From positions 558,001 through 622,000 of the forward strand of contig NZ_JASITB010000001.1 in assembly GCF_030063455.1 (NCBI RefSeq): a stretch of 64,000 nucleotides of DNA, in the 5' to 3' direction. Made by a program: the position numbers and the translations under genes. Below the pieces are notes generated by a model. The model was not told the origin of the DNA. It saw only the letters and a program-made list of their open reading frames with translations, and made no database searches. Below, piece after piece: positions 19,306 to 27,365 of this stretch. Each line of letters opens with the position of its first letter. Within the stretch, counting starts at the first letter, position 1. Source of the stretch: Cryobacterium sp. PH31-O1. GTDB lineage: Bacteria > Actinomycetota > Actinomycetes > Actinomycetales > Microbacteriaceae.

Positions 19306-19674
19306 TCAGGGAGTCCAGGCGACGACGAGCTCGAGCAGACCGGGAAAGCGGGCGTTGACGTCATCGGTGCGAACTCGGCTGCGACGCTCGAGCCCGTACT
19401 GGCGCTGGCGAATGAGCCCGGCCGCGCGCAGCGCCTTGAAGTGGTGGGTGAGCGATGACTTGGGCCGATCGAATCCAAACCAATTGCAGGCGTGATCAAA
19501 GGACTCGGACTCCAGCAGCAGACGCTGGATGATCGTCAACCGAAGCGGATCGGAGAGAGCACCAAAGACGGCCTCCAGCCGGATCGACTGGGTCGCCGGC
19601 TCGGGGAGCGGCTCAGGCAGAAAATCGGGCTCTCCGAAGACATCCGCTGGGAATGTGGACGACACACGTGACAT
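19306..19674 (-). CDS. ArsR-family repressor of the MFS transporter
   Basis: 122 residues. The winged helix shows LEAVFGALSDPLRLTIIQRL and the recognition helix region SSLTHHFKALRAAGLIRQRQ. No obvious CxC metal-binding motif; a single Cys (HACNWFGF) lies before the recognition helix, so the inducer is probably not a simple metal. The operator 19693-19710, 19 bp upstream, matches the MFS operators, giving autoregulation plus repression of the transporter. Confidence 0.85.
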   Translation of the reverse strand: MSRVSSTFPADVFGEPDFLPEPLPEPATQSIRLEAVFGALSDPLRLTIIQRLLLESESFDHACNWFGFDRPKSSLTHHFKALRAAGLIRQRQYGLERRSRVRTDDVNARFPGLLELVVAWTP

Positions 19675-19692
19675 GGCCGCAGCCTACCATTA

Positions 19693-19710
19693 GTACGATA
19701 AAACTCGAAC
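19693..19710. promoter_or_regulatory. ArsR autoregulatory operator
   Basis: GTACGATAAAACTCGAAC, an imperfect palindrome (GTNCGA-N6-TCGNAC). It differs from the MFS-gene site at two symmetric positions only. Confidence 0.78.
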
Positions 19711-19854
19711 AAATATCTGGCCTATTGAGAGGATGCGCGTTCTCGTCATTGTCGCTCACCCCAACCTCGCCGTATCCCGGACGACGCCTACCTCCAATCA
19801 CACAAAGAACTCGGCCTGACTCGGAAGAACGCCTTCTCAGCCTTCTCTGGATGG

Positions 19855-20169
19855 TTAGAGCTGGCTCGTCATAACGCTGCCAAGGGCCGCGATGCGTGGT
19901 TCATTTCGGCTGTAGTGCGTCCAGGGACCGATTCGGATACTGGTCACGAGTCCCGCGCGCTGGAGAACCGCCATGAACTGAGACGCTGTCGACTGCGACA
20001 CATTTGCCCGCGCCTGGATGTGCTTCAGGCACACTCCGACTTCTTCCGCCGGCTGGTCTTGCGGCGGGAATGACTGCGGTTCTTTCAACCACCGCAGGAT
20101 AGCCAGCCGCGTCGGGTGGCTCAGCGCTTTGAACGCTTGCACGACATCGTCTTCGGATAACACGTCCAT
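19855..20169 (-). CDS. ArsR-family regulator divergent from PRISE-type reductase
   Basis: 104 residues. The winged helix shows DVVQAFKALSHPTRLAILRWLKEPQ, with recognition helix NVSQSTASQFMAVLQRAGLVTSIRIG. ATG 20169 was chosen because homology starts there; longer reading adds Cys-rich unrelated sequence. Divergent from the reductase gene, whose intergenic region carries repeated ATCGTAAA boxes. Confidence 0.85.
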   Translation of the reverse strand: MDVLSEDDVVQAFKALSHPTRLAILRWLKEPQSFPPQDQPAEEVGVCLKHIQARANVSQSTASQFMAVLQRAGLVTSIRIGPWTHYSRNEPRIAALGSVMTSQL

Positions 20170-20181
20170 GCGGCTCAGTAT

Positions 20182-20238
20182 ATCGTAAATTTGCAATTTC
20201 CCGATGTTAAGATAATCTCTAAATCGTAAAACCACGAT
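20182..20238. promoter_or_regulatory. ATCGTAAA boxes between arsR and reductase gene
   Basis: ATCGTAAA occurs at 20182-20189 and 20223-20230. The second forms an inverted repeat ATCGT-N6-ACGAT (20223-20238) that abuts the reductase ATG. Likely operator for the divergent ArsR protein. Confidence 0.6.
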
Positions 20239-21309
20239 ATGACGATAGGGGCGGGTTTGAGTACACGAACGGCATTGGTGGCAGGGGCACGTGGCGTGAT
20301 CGGGGGAAACCTCATCAATCACCTCCAGGCGGAGGGCGGCTGGAACATCATCGGACTGTCACGACGCGGCGGTGAAGACTCCGGCAAAGTCAGACATATC
20401 GCTGTCGACCTTCTCGACACGCAGGACACCACCGACAAACTCAGCGCCCTTTCGGACGTGACTCACGTGTTCTATGCGGCGTATCAGGATCGTCCGAGCT
20501 GGGCGGAACTTGTGCCGCCCAACCTCGCCATGCTCGTCAATACGATTGATGCGATCGAACCGGTCGCAACCGGACTAGAACACGTCAGCCTGATGCAAGG
20601 GTACAAGGTGTACGGTGCGCACCTAGGCCCGTTCTCCTCGCCAGCGAAGGAAAACGATCCGCCCCACATGCCGCCCGAATTCAACGTGGATCAGCAACAG
20701 TTCCTCGAATCCCGCCAGAACGGCAATGCGTGGACCTGGTCCGCCTTGCGCCCCTCCGTTGTGTGCGGGATCGGGTTGGGTAACCCGATGAACCTGGCAA
20801 TGGTGATTGCCATCTACGCCTCGATCAGTAAAGAACTCGGCATCCCCCTGCGCTTCCCCGGAAAGCCCGGCGCTTATAACAGTCTGATCGAAATGACCGA
20901 CGCCGGAGTGCTCGCGAAGGCGACCGTGTGGGCGGCCACCAACCCCGACACGGTCAACCAGGCGTTCAACATCACGAACGGCGACATCTTCCGTTGGAGC
21001 AGCATGTGGCCGAAGATCGCAGCGTTCTTCGACATCGAGGTGGCACCTCCTCTACCCATGTCCTTGACTGACATCATGGCCGACAAACAGGACCTCTGGG
21101 ATCGAATGGTCACCCGGCACGGACTCCAGACGACGCCCTACGCCGATGTCTCATCCTGGCCGTTCGGCGACTTCGTCTTCGCATGGGATTACGACGTTCT
21201 CGCCGACGGGTCAAAAGCTCGGCGCGCGGGATTCCACGAATACGTCGAAACGGAGAGCATGTTCATGAAAATCTTCACCGACCTCCGAGACCAGCGCATC
21301 ATTCCCTGA
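20239..21309 (+). CDS. PRISE-like (progesterone 5-beta-reductase/iridoid synthase-like) SDR
   Basis: 356 residues of an extended short-chain dehydrogenase. The dinucleotide motif is GARGVIGGNL. SLMQGYKVYGAH matches the PRISE catalytic Tyr/Lys segment, and WSALRPSVVCGIG follows. PRISE enzymes reduce enone C=C bonds with NADPH; bacterial homologues act on small enones. Divergent from an ArsR regulator and probably controlled by it. No clear RBS; the ATG follows the operator directly. Confidence 0.75.
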   Translation: MTIGAGLSTRTALVAGARGVIGGNLINHLQAEGGWNIIGLSRRGGEDSGKVRHIAVDLLDTQDTTDKLSALSDVTHVFYAAYQDRPSWAELVPPNLAMLVNTIDAIEPVATGLEHVSLMQGYKVYGAHLGPFSSPAKENDPPHMPPEFNVDQQQFLESRQNGNAWTWSALRPSVVCGIGLGNPMNLAMVIAIYASISKELGIPLRFPGKPGAYNSLIEMTDAGVLAKATVWAATNPDTVNQAFNITNGDIFRWSSMWPKIAAFFDIEVAPPLPMSLTDIMADKQDLWDRMVTRHGLQTTPYADVSSWPFGDFVFAWDYDVLADGSKARRAGFHEYVETESMFMKIFTDLRDQRIIP

Positions 21310-21319
21310 CAGATTGTGC

Positions 21320-21341
21320 CCGTTGAGGGTTCGGTGTGCGG
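21320..21341. repeat. 22-nt intergenic palindrome, copy 2
   Basis: CCGTTGAGGGTTC...TGCGG between the reductase and GNAT genes. Confidence 0.7.
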
Positions 21342-21398
21342 GCGTTCATCTCGGCCTTGCCCTGCTGCGACGCCAATCAGCGATAGCGAAGAAAAGGC

Positions 21399-21869
21399 TC
21401 AGTCGAGCTTCTTGAGCATCTTCACCGAAGTTGTCTCGTAGCCGAGGGAATCGTAAAGTTCCCTGGCCCCAGTGTTGAATCCGAAGACGCTTAGGCCGAG
21501 AGAGTGCGCACCTTGTGTGCGTGCATATTCCTCGCCGAGTAGCATCGCCGTTCTCCCATAGCCCTGGCCACGCTGGTCAGCGTTGATGAGAACGTCCCAG
21601 ACCCACCACGCCCCCGGATCGGTGGTGATATCCTGTCCGATCCACAGATATCCGACTGCCTCTTCAGGCTCGTTCATGATGTGAAAGACCTCATTGCCAG
21701 GGCTCTGAGTACCATCCGGGAACGAACGAGCCATGCTCTCGACCGCTATGCGCCGAGCTTCCTCGTGTGATCGGCCCTGGGTAAGCAAATCACCGACGTA
21801 CTCGGCACAGCTTTGGTCAATCCACGTTGGGAAATCGCTTGTGAGGATTCGCTGAAGGGTTACGGTCAT
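21399..21869 (-). CDS. GNAT-family N-acetyltransferase
   Basis: 156 residues. Acetyl-CoA-binding motif A is VLINADQRGQGYGRTAMLLGEEYA (R-x2-G-x-G). Motif B is LGLSVFGFNTGARELYDSLGYE. Acceptor substrate unknown. It diverges from the RidA gene. Confidence 0.85.
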   Translation of the reverse strand: MTVTLQRILTSDFPTWIDQSCAEYVGDLLTQGRSHEEARRIAVESMARSFPDGTQSPGNEVFHIMNEPEEAVGYLWIGQDITTDPGAWWVWDVLINADQRGQGYGRTAMLLGEEYARTQGAHSLGLSVFGFNTGARELYDSLGYETTSVKMLKKLD

Positions 21870-21965
21870 CTCTCAATTCTTCCAGGTCGAGCCGTCGCGT
21901 TGCACGGACAGCTTACGAGGGCAGAGCGGGGACGGGCAGGAGTGGCTCTCCCCTACAGTGAGGGC

Positions 21966-22373
21966 ATGTCCCAAAATGTTGTCTTGATCCGTTCTGCTGA
22001 GCTTTCCAATGTGGCTCAGTATGCCTACGCGGCAACAGCTCCCGCTGAGGCGCGCCTCATCTTTTTGGCCGGCGCCTGCCCGCTCAATTTGGATGGCAGC
22101 ACTGCAGGATTTGGAGACTACTCGGCGCAGGCGAGCAAGGCGATGGAAAATCTCGTTTTTGCCCTGCATGCAGCGGGCGCCCGACTTGATGATGTGCTGA
22201 GCACACGAGTTCTCGTCGCCTCCTCTAATCAGAGCGATCTCGTCACGGCCTGGGCAGTCATTCGCGAGGCCTTTGGCACGCATGACGTACCGAGCACGCT
22301 CTTAGGCGTTACCGTCCTCGGGTATACCGATCAGCTCGTCGAGATCGAAGCCGTCGCTGCAGTGATCGACTGA
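21966..22373 (+). CDS. RidA-family (YjgF) protein
   Basis: 135 residues. RidA features are RLIFLAGACPLNLDGSTAG, the helix QASKAMENLVFALHAAGARLDDVLSTRVLV and the end LGYTDQLVEIEAVAA. The Arg that binds substrate carboxylate in RidA aligns with TRVLV. Family members hydrolyse reactive enamine/imine intermediates. TACAGT ends seven bases before the ATG, indicating a leaderless transcript. Confidence 0.8.
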   Translation: MSQNVVLIRSAELSNVAQYAYAATAPAEARLIFLAGACPLNLDGSTAGFGDYSAQASKAMENLVFALHAAGARLDDVLSTRVLVASSNQSDLVTAWAVIREAFGTHDVPSTLLGVTVLGYTDQLVEIEAVAAVID

Positions 22374-22383
22374 CGAGGCCGTA

Positions 22384-22405
22384 CCGCAGAAGGTTCCACT
22401 TGCGG
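22384..22405. repeat. 22-nt intergenic palindrome, copy 3
   Basis: CCGCAGAAGGTTCCACTTGCGG shortened here to its ends CCGCA and TGCGG; similarity with copy 29909 continues downstream as CCCCTCGA. Confidence 0.8.
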
Positions 22406-22466
22406 GGACCCCTCGACTTCCAATGTCGCTCTCAAAGCTGCTTTCGGAAGCACCGTCAAAGGCGGC

Positions 22467-22488
22467 CCGCTGACCGTCCGGCTTACGG
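22467..22488. repeat. 22-nt intergenic palindrome, copy 4
   Basis: CCGCTGA...GTCCGGCTTACGG; its right end also forms a CTTACGG/CCGTAAG hairpin to 22499. Confidence 0.8.
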
Positions 22489-22539
22489 AACACCGTAAGG
22501 GCCGCGAGGTAAGGCCAGTCACGGTGAGATGCTAGTTCT

Positions 22540-23331
22540 GTGGAATCGAACAAGAGCGCTGAGACGCAAGCCGTTGTCATTCGTCCCTACGGTCATGCGG
22601 ATGCCGCAGACACATTGACAATATTCCTTGCTGCGGTGACCGAGACCGCTGCCGCTGACTACTCGCCGGAGCAGATTCAGGCGTGGGCTCGGCCAGAGGC
22701 GCGAGATCTGTCCACCTGGCATGCGTCGATGCAGGAGCGGAACAGTTACGTGGCGACTGTGGATGGTGCACCCGTAGGCTTCTCTGACGTGGACCCTGCG
22801 GGGTACATCGACATGCTGTTCGTCGCCCCGCGACACCAGAGACAAGGGGTAGCGCGACAGCTGATCGGCTACGTTGAGGCCCGTGCGCGTCAGGCAGAGC
22901 TGGCAGAGCTGGCAGAGCTGGCAGAGCTAACAGCCGACGTCAGCATCACATCCCGCCCATTCTTCGAGCGCTTCGGATTCACCGTCGAGGCAGAACAGCA
23001 CCCGGTGAAAGCTGGCGTGCAGATGACCAACTACAAGATGAAGAGGAACCCATGCGGCCCTGCGGTGCGCCTCAGTGGACAGCTTGTTTGCCACACCGAC
23101 GACCAGGCCACTGTGCGGGATCACCTGCCACTACACCTTTCCCTTACCCACGCTGAAAAGGGATGCAGTTCCTTCAACGTCACCACGACGAGCAATCCGC
23201 TGATCTGGCCGGTCGAGGAGTGCTTCGAGCACGCCGCCGCCTTCGAGGCTCACCAGGAACGGGTTGCCGGCAGCGCTTGGGGTCACGTGACCTCAGGAAA
23301 CGAACGCCACTACTCCGTGACCGGACGGTAG
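22540..23331 (+). CDS. GNAT acetyltransferase fused to an antibiotic-biosynthesis-monooxygenase-type domain
   Basis: 263 residues in two parts. Residues about 10-170 are GNAT, with motif A FVAPRHQRQGVARQLIGYVE and the end PFFERFGFTVEAEQ. Residues about 177-263 are an ABM/YgiN-like ferredoxin fold (LSGQLVCHTDDQATVRDHLPLHLSLTHAEKGCSSFNV, AFEAHQERVAGSAWGHV). The two are normally separate proteins. A fourfold 9-bp repeat (AEL units) sits inside the GNAT domain. GTG start; weak RBS. Both domain calls are good; the physiological role is unknown. Confidence 0.78.
   Translation: MESNKSAETQAVVIRPYGHADAADTLTIFLAAVTETAAADYSPEQIQAWARPEARDLSTWHASMQERNSYVATVDGAPVGFSDVDPAGYIDMLFVAPRHQRQGVARQLIGYVEARARQAELAELAELAELTADVSITSRPFFERFGFTVEAEQHPVKAGVQMTNYKMKRNPCGPAVRLSGQLVCHTDDQATVRDHLPLHLSLTHAEKGCSSFNVTTTSNPLIWPVEECFEHAAAFEAHQERVAGSAWGHVTSGNERHYSVTGR
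22894..22929. repeat. Four tandem 9-bp units inside GNAT domain
   Basis: GCAGAGCTG repeated (last unit GCAGAGCTA), encoding AELAELAELAEL just before the beta strand after motif A. In frame; copy number may vary between strains. Confidence 0.9.
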
Positions 23332-23376
23332 GCCCTCGCCCGTGCTCCTGAACCAGCGCCGAGAGTCGGGCTAGTC

Positions 23377-23400
23377 CCGGCCAGCGTTCCCCTTGCGCGG
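23377..23400. repeat. Intergenic palindrome, copy 5 (degenerate)
   Basis: CCGGCCAGCGTTCCCC then TTGCGCGG; two bases longer than the family norm. Confidence 0.5.
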
Positions 23401-23571
23401 CGACCAGGACGTTGTCTTGTGGCAGTCGTCATGCAAGATAATTTCGCGGCGAATACCGACGGCAAAGAGCGGCCATTTTAAGCCGCAGCATCGTAAGTCG
23501 CCACGGTTTCATGCGGTCACGCCATTAGAAAGCGTTGGTGGGTGGCTGGCACGGCTGTGCGCGATCGATGC

Positions 23572-23988
23572 CTAGCGCAGAACCGGCAGCTGAGAGCTGG
23601 CCGTGTCGCCGGCCGTAAAGTTTATCGTGATGAACGTCGGCAAATTCTCAGTTGATGGCACGTAGAACTCGAACGTCGTGGGGGACAAATCTGCCTTGCA
23701 CGGGCCTTCAGTTTCGACCGAGAAATCGAACGTCATCGTCGCTAGATCCGCTGAGTCCGCGTGCGGCGGACAACTTGAGCTGCCGGACAAGACAATCGCC
23801 AGCCGCCCATCGAGGACTGTTGCGTAGCCCGCAAAAGGGTCGACCAGACCACTCGGCAGAGGCGTCGGCTCGCCAGGATATGCGGTCGTTGCAGCCCCCG
23901 CCGGAATTACTATCGATGGCTCCACTGTGCACCCACACAGGCCGACTGCTACGGCAACCGCGATCAGCACCAGTCGATTCGGACTCAT
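23572..23988 (-). CDS. Putative lipoprotein
   Basis: 138 residues. The signal peptide MSPNRLVLIAVAVAVGLCGC carries the lipobox LCGC. The mature domain has paired cysteines (SSCPPHAD, EGPCKAD) and a C-terminal ITINFTAGDTASSQLPVLR. No family recognised. Confidence 0.7.
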   Translation of the reverse strand: MSPNRLVLIAVAVAVGLCGCTVEPSIVIPAGAATTAYPGEPTPLPSGLVDPFAGYATVLDGRLAIVLSGSSSCPPHADSADLATMTFDFSVETEGPCKADLSPTTFEFYVPSTENLPTFITINFTAGDTASSQLPVLR

Positions 23989-24487
23989 AGACAGATTCTA
24001 TGGGCGAAGACTAACTCCCCACGGAGACGGTAGGTGATCGTTACGGGGACCGCGCTTCGAGTTCTGCACGTTAGCTCTTGAACCACGTCCCGCGGCTCCC
24101 TCGACCGCACCGTAAGACGTTCCACTTGCGGGCGCTTCCCCCGGAGGTTTTTTGGCCATCGGCATCCGTTCTGGCGCTCGCTGTACGTCTGGGTCAACTG
24201 AGATGAGAACGAGATGAGGGACCGGCCACGCCCAATAGCGCGGCGTGTCGCTGTCGTCGCTAGCGTCGCGTAGCTGCTGTAGGTGAAGGTCGAGACCGAG
24301 CACGCGTCATCGTTCACGGGCCTGAAGTGACCAAAGCCAGCGTCGCCAACCTTAGCTGCAACGAATGTACCTTTGAGGGGTGGCCTTGAGCTGGTCAGGA
24401 CTGAAGGATGCAACGGGATATCCATTTGCGTCTGTGTGGCCGAGTTCCATCACGCCAGTCGAATCGAACTTATTGGGGAGAGCAACT
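23989..24487. other. Stretch without a supported gene
   Basis: About 500 bp. Open frames exist on the minus strand but change composition, lack RBS and show no domain. The only recognisable element is one 22-nt palindrome at 24110. It may be a decayed gene. Confidence 0.5.
24110..24131. repeat. 22-nt intergenic palindrome, copy 6
   Basis: CCGTAAGACGTTCC...CTTGCGG. Confidence 0.75.
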
Positions 24488-24970
24488 GTGCTTCTGAGAG
24501 GTCGCGCCGAAGCGGTCGGTGCCCATGCAATCGTGGCCGGATGTGTCGCTGTGGCCGTTTACGGCATAGCCGCCACTATCGGCTGGATAGCGAATGGAAC
24601 TCCTCCCGACGCCCTCGGCGAAATCGCCTTGGCGGTTCCAGTGATATTCACGGTCACGGCTGCTATCCGTGGATTAGCGGGTCTGCTCTCTAAGCGTCGG
24701 CCGGGCCCGGCGCGAGCGGTCCTCACCGATACCGGAATCTGCGTAGGCGCACTGGTCATGGTCGCTGGCGTGGGTTCCTTCTACGACAGCAGCGGATATG
24801 CGCTCTATGGCGTCCTCGTAATGACTCCGTTCGTTCTTGGCGCGGCGATCGTAATGTCGGTCACCATCGAGCTCGTCAGGCGCAGACCATGGCTGATCGG
24901 TAGCGCAATTGGCGTGGCCGGAGTCGTTGGGATGGCCGCACTGGGCACATACGCGGTGAGTCTGTCTTGA
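24488..24970 (+). CDS. Four-span membrane protein, hypothetical
   Basis: 160 residues from GTG preceded by GGGGAG. Four hydrophobic segments: AIVAGCVAVAVYGIAATIGWI, ALAVPVIFTVTAAIRGL, ICVGALVMVAGVGSFY with VLVMTPFVLGAAIVMSVTI, and IGVAGVVGMAALGTYAV. No family recognised. Confidence 0.65.
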   Translation: MLLRGRAEAVGAHAIVAGCVAVAVYGIAATIGWIANGTPPDALGEIALAVPVIFTVTAAIRGLAGLLSKRRPGPARAVLTDTGICVGALVMVAGVGSFYDSSGYALYGVLVMTPFVLGAAIVMSVTIELVRRRPWLIGSAIGVAGVVGMAALGTYAVSLS

Positions 24971-25085
24971 GGTGAGCCGCGCATAAGGTGAGTCTGCCTT
25001 CATCGCAATCAGGAGATCCGTCCGAAGCGTGCAAGTGCGCTGTAGGGGGCGGACTCCCGCGCCATCCGTACAGGTAGGCATACGC

Positions 25086-25106
25086 CCGTGGAGGGTTCCC
25101 CTGCGG
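25086..25106. repeat. Intergenic palindrome, copy 7
   Basis: CCGTGGAGGGTTCC...TGCGG, one base shorter than the family norm. Confidence 0.7.
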
Positions 25107-25157
25107 ACGCCCCGCGCCATGGCCGCAGAGGGAGTGGTCTCGCGCTATTGTGCAGGA

Positions 25158-25637
25158 ATGGGGAATCGTATTTCATTGTGGGTGGGGCCGGTCATCGTGG
25201 GTGTGTATGCGGCGGTGATGGTGTTGACGATTGCCGTGTGGAATCCAGAAGCCGCCGTGCCGGGGCTCACCTATCAAGAGATCGTTGCGGAACTTGGTGA
25301 CGCCGGAGTTAACGTCGCTGCTGCGGTGATTGGCCTGATTGTATGGGGTGCTGTTGGCCTCGTGCTGGCCCTAGTTCTGAGCGTCCTCGGAATGACTGGG
25401 CGGGTCAGACGCGTTCCCGTGATTATGGGCTATCTCTTGGTAATTGCTGGTGGGGCGCCGGCCTACTTCTTGGGGTCGTTTTCGCTTGGCATGGACGTCG
25501 CGGACACGTTCGCCGTGTCGGGTGGCGTCCACGTACCCGCAGGCGCAGTCCTTTACGCCGTGAGCGGGGTCGCTCTACTCGTCCTCGCCGTTGTCGGTAT
25601 CCGCAGGGCAGCGAATCGACAGCCGGCGTTGATTTGA
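25158..25637 (+). CDS. Four-span membrane protein, hypothetical
   Basis: 159 residues, MGNRISLWVGPVIVGVYAAVMVLTI followed by three further hydrophobic segments and a short basic tail. TATTGT ends seven bases before the ATG, so the gene is probably leaderless. No family recognised. Confidence 0.65.
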   Translation: MGNRISLWVGPVIVGVYAAVMVLTIAVWNPEAAVPGLTYQEIVAELGDAGVNVAAAVIGLIVWGAVGLVLALVLSVLGMTGRVRRVPVIMGYLLVIAGGAPAYFLGSFSLGMDVADTFAVSGGVHVPAGAVLYAVSGVALLVLAVVGIRRAANRQPALI

Positions 25638-25758
25638 GTCGGATCTGCACGGAGCTGGCCGCATCCCGAAGCTGCACCAGTTCTACCTTCCCATTCGCAC
25701 ATGCGGAAAGGCGACGGAACACGTTCTCCACAAATGTCGGGCTCGACGCGGTGAGAAC

Positions 25759-26634
25759 GTGAAGCCGCGCGACCTGAGGATGAAGCCTGTCAACTCGATC
25801 GACAGCATGATCCAGGGGCCCCACGGCCCCATACTCGTGCGACGTTATTCGCCGCCTATCGGCATGGTTCCATTCAGATCCGCACCGATCGTGTGGATTC
25901 ACGGAGGTGGATTCTTCAAGGGCAACCTCGACCAGCCCGAGTCTCATGACGTCGCTCGATCGCTGGCCGCGGCGGGATTCCAGGTCGTTACCGTTGACTA
26001 TCGGCTCGCGACTCTCGCAAGGCTTCGGTGGTCTTCGAGTGGTTTTTGCAGGAGCCCGGCGGTCCACTATCCGGTCCCGGTTGACGATGTCGTTGCAGTG
26101 GTGCGGGCAGTTCAGCTCGAGGTGCCTAACGGGGTGATTCTGGGCGGTGCAAGTGCCGGTGCGTGTCTATCGGCCGGCGCAGTGCTTCGCATGGCGGACG
26201 ACGGGGCGGCACCTCTCGCAGGCGTCTTCTTTGCCTACGGACTGTTCCACGCTGCACTCCCGAAACGGGCGCGCACTTTGCGCCGCCGTCTTCGTGGCAA
26301 ACGACGTTTTGTCCACACGCCGACCCTTCTCAACCTGACGAATCTCCACTACGCGGGCACGCGGAGCGCAATGTTGGAAGCGCACGCATTTCCCGGGGGG
26401 CACCCCCTGCACGACTTCCCTCCGACGCTCATGATCGACGCGGACCGCGACTCGATGCGCGCGTCCGGCGGTCAGTTCGCCCGGGAACTTCAAACTGCCG
26501 GGATCGCAGCGACCTACCACGTGCTTCCCGATAGCCTCCACGCTTTCCTGAACCGTCCGAACGAGCCAGGCTTCGCGGACGGGTTAGAATTAATAATCGG
26601 CTGGGCCCGCGACATTCAGTCGCAACACGCTTAA
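25759..26634 (+). CDS. Alpha/beta hydrolase, HSL-type esterase
   Basis: 291 residues. The oxyanion motif HGGGF lies in IVWIHGGGFFKGN. The nucleophile elbow is GGASAGAC (GxSxG with central Ser). The catalytic Asp is in LMIDADRDSMR and the His in LPDSLHAFLN. These are hallmarks of the hormone-sensitive-lipase family, which hydrolyses short acyl esters. GTG 25759 or ATG 25780 are both possible starts. The gene stands alone between repeat palindromes. Confidence 0.82.
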   Translation: MKPRDLRMKPVNSIDSMIQGPHGPILVRRYSPPIGMVPFRSAPIVWIHGGGFFKGNLDQPESHDVARSLAAAGFQVVTVDYRLATLARLRWSSSGFCRSPAVHYPVPVDDVVAVVRAVQLEVPNGVILGGASAGACLSAGAVLRMADDGAAPLAGVFFAYGLFHAALPKRARTLRRRLRGKRRFVHTPTLLNLTNLHYAGTRSAMLEAHAFPGGHPLHDFPPTLMIDADRDSMRASGGQFARELQTAGIAATYHVLPDSLHAFLNRPNEPGFADGLELIIGWARDIQSQHA

Positions 26635-26737
26635 GGCCCAGCAACCGATTCCACGCGGCCTTCGTCCCGTAGAGCCTTCCCGTGTGACACAGCGTCGGCG
26701 CACTCCGCCGCCAGGGGGTTTGGCCTCAGATCTAACG

Positions 26738-26758
26738 CCCTCGACGTCCCGCTTGCGG
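26738..26758. repeat. Intergenic palindrome, copy 8
   Basis: CCCTCGACGTCCC...CTTGCGG, one base short; 26 bp before the DUF2283 gene. Confidence 0.65.
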
Positions 26759-26783
26759 GCACCTATTGCCCTATTCTTGCGCC

Positions 26784-27017
26784 GTGAAGAAATTGCGGCG
26801 AGGCACCTATGACCGGTCTGCGGATGCGGCTTACTTCAACATCTCGCCTCGAATAAAAGCTGGGGAGGCTGTTCGGCAGCACGTTCACGAAATCGACGGC
26901 CGCGGCGAAGTCATCCTCGACTTCGATAAAGACGGCAAGCTTCTTGGGGTCGAGATCCTCGGCGCCAAGTCCATACTGCGCCCGTCCACCCTGAAACAAG
27001 CCAAGCGAATCGGCTGA
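26784..27017 (+). CDS. DUF2283 domain protein
   Basis: 77 residues. The DUF2283 pattern is clear: YDRSADAAYFNISPRI, then EVILDFDKDGKLLGVEILGA. GTG start with TATTCT seven bases upstream (leaderless). Members are small proteins of unknown function common on accessory DNA. Confidence 0.78.
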   Translation: MKKLRRGTYDRSADAAYFNISPRIKAGEAVRQHVHEIDGRGEVILDFDKDGKLLGVEILGAKSILRPSTLKQAKRIG

Positions 27018-27096
27018 CACAGTGGTACTCCTGTCCTATGGTCGTTCCCTCGGTGAGGGCAAATATGGCGCAACAGCTCACCCTAGGCTGAGGCAA

Positions 27097-27252
27097 ATGC
27101 CAGCTCCCAACAAACGACCCAACGCGCTCCAGTTCCTCCTTGTCGGTCTCATCGTCCTGATCCTCGCAACGGCGCTAATCGTCACGAGCGGCGTCCTGGC
27201 AACGTGGCTGGATCCCGAGCCAGAGACCATTTCCATGTACCACCGACGATGA
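27097..27252 (+). CDS. Small single-span membrane protein
   Basis: 51 residues with one strong span, LQFLLVGLIVLILATALIVTSGVLATWL. TAGGCT lies eight bases before the ATG. Too short for a family assignment; the hydrophobic segment and promoter box support it. Confidence 0.5.
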   Translation: MPAPNKRPNALQFLLVGLIVLILATALIVTSGVLATWLDPEPETISMYHRR

Positions 27253-27276
27253 ATGCAATCCGCGCTGCGGGAGCGT

Positions 27277-27299
27277 CCCATAGGCGGTTCGTCTTTGGG
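27277..27299. repeat. Intergenic palindrome, copy 9
   Basis: CCCATAGGCGGTTC...CTTTGGG, closest to copy 29107. Confidence 0.6.
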
Positions 27300-27365
27300 A
27301 TTGCCGCCGAGGGCGTGATTTATTTCCTGCCGTCTCGGCGGCCGGAGCCATAACCCGTGTGGCGT

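Noticed and set aside
23985..24425. 146-codon minus-strand frame
   Set aside because: No RBS, no signal or domain, composition unlike neighbours; overlaps the end of the lipoprotein gene.
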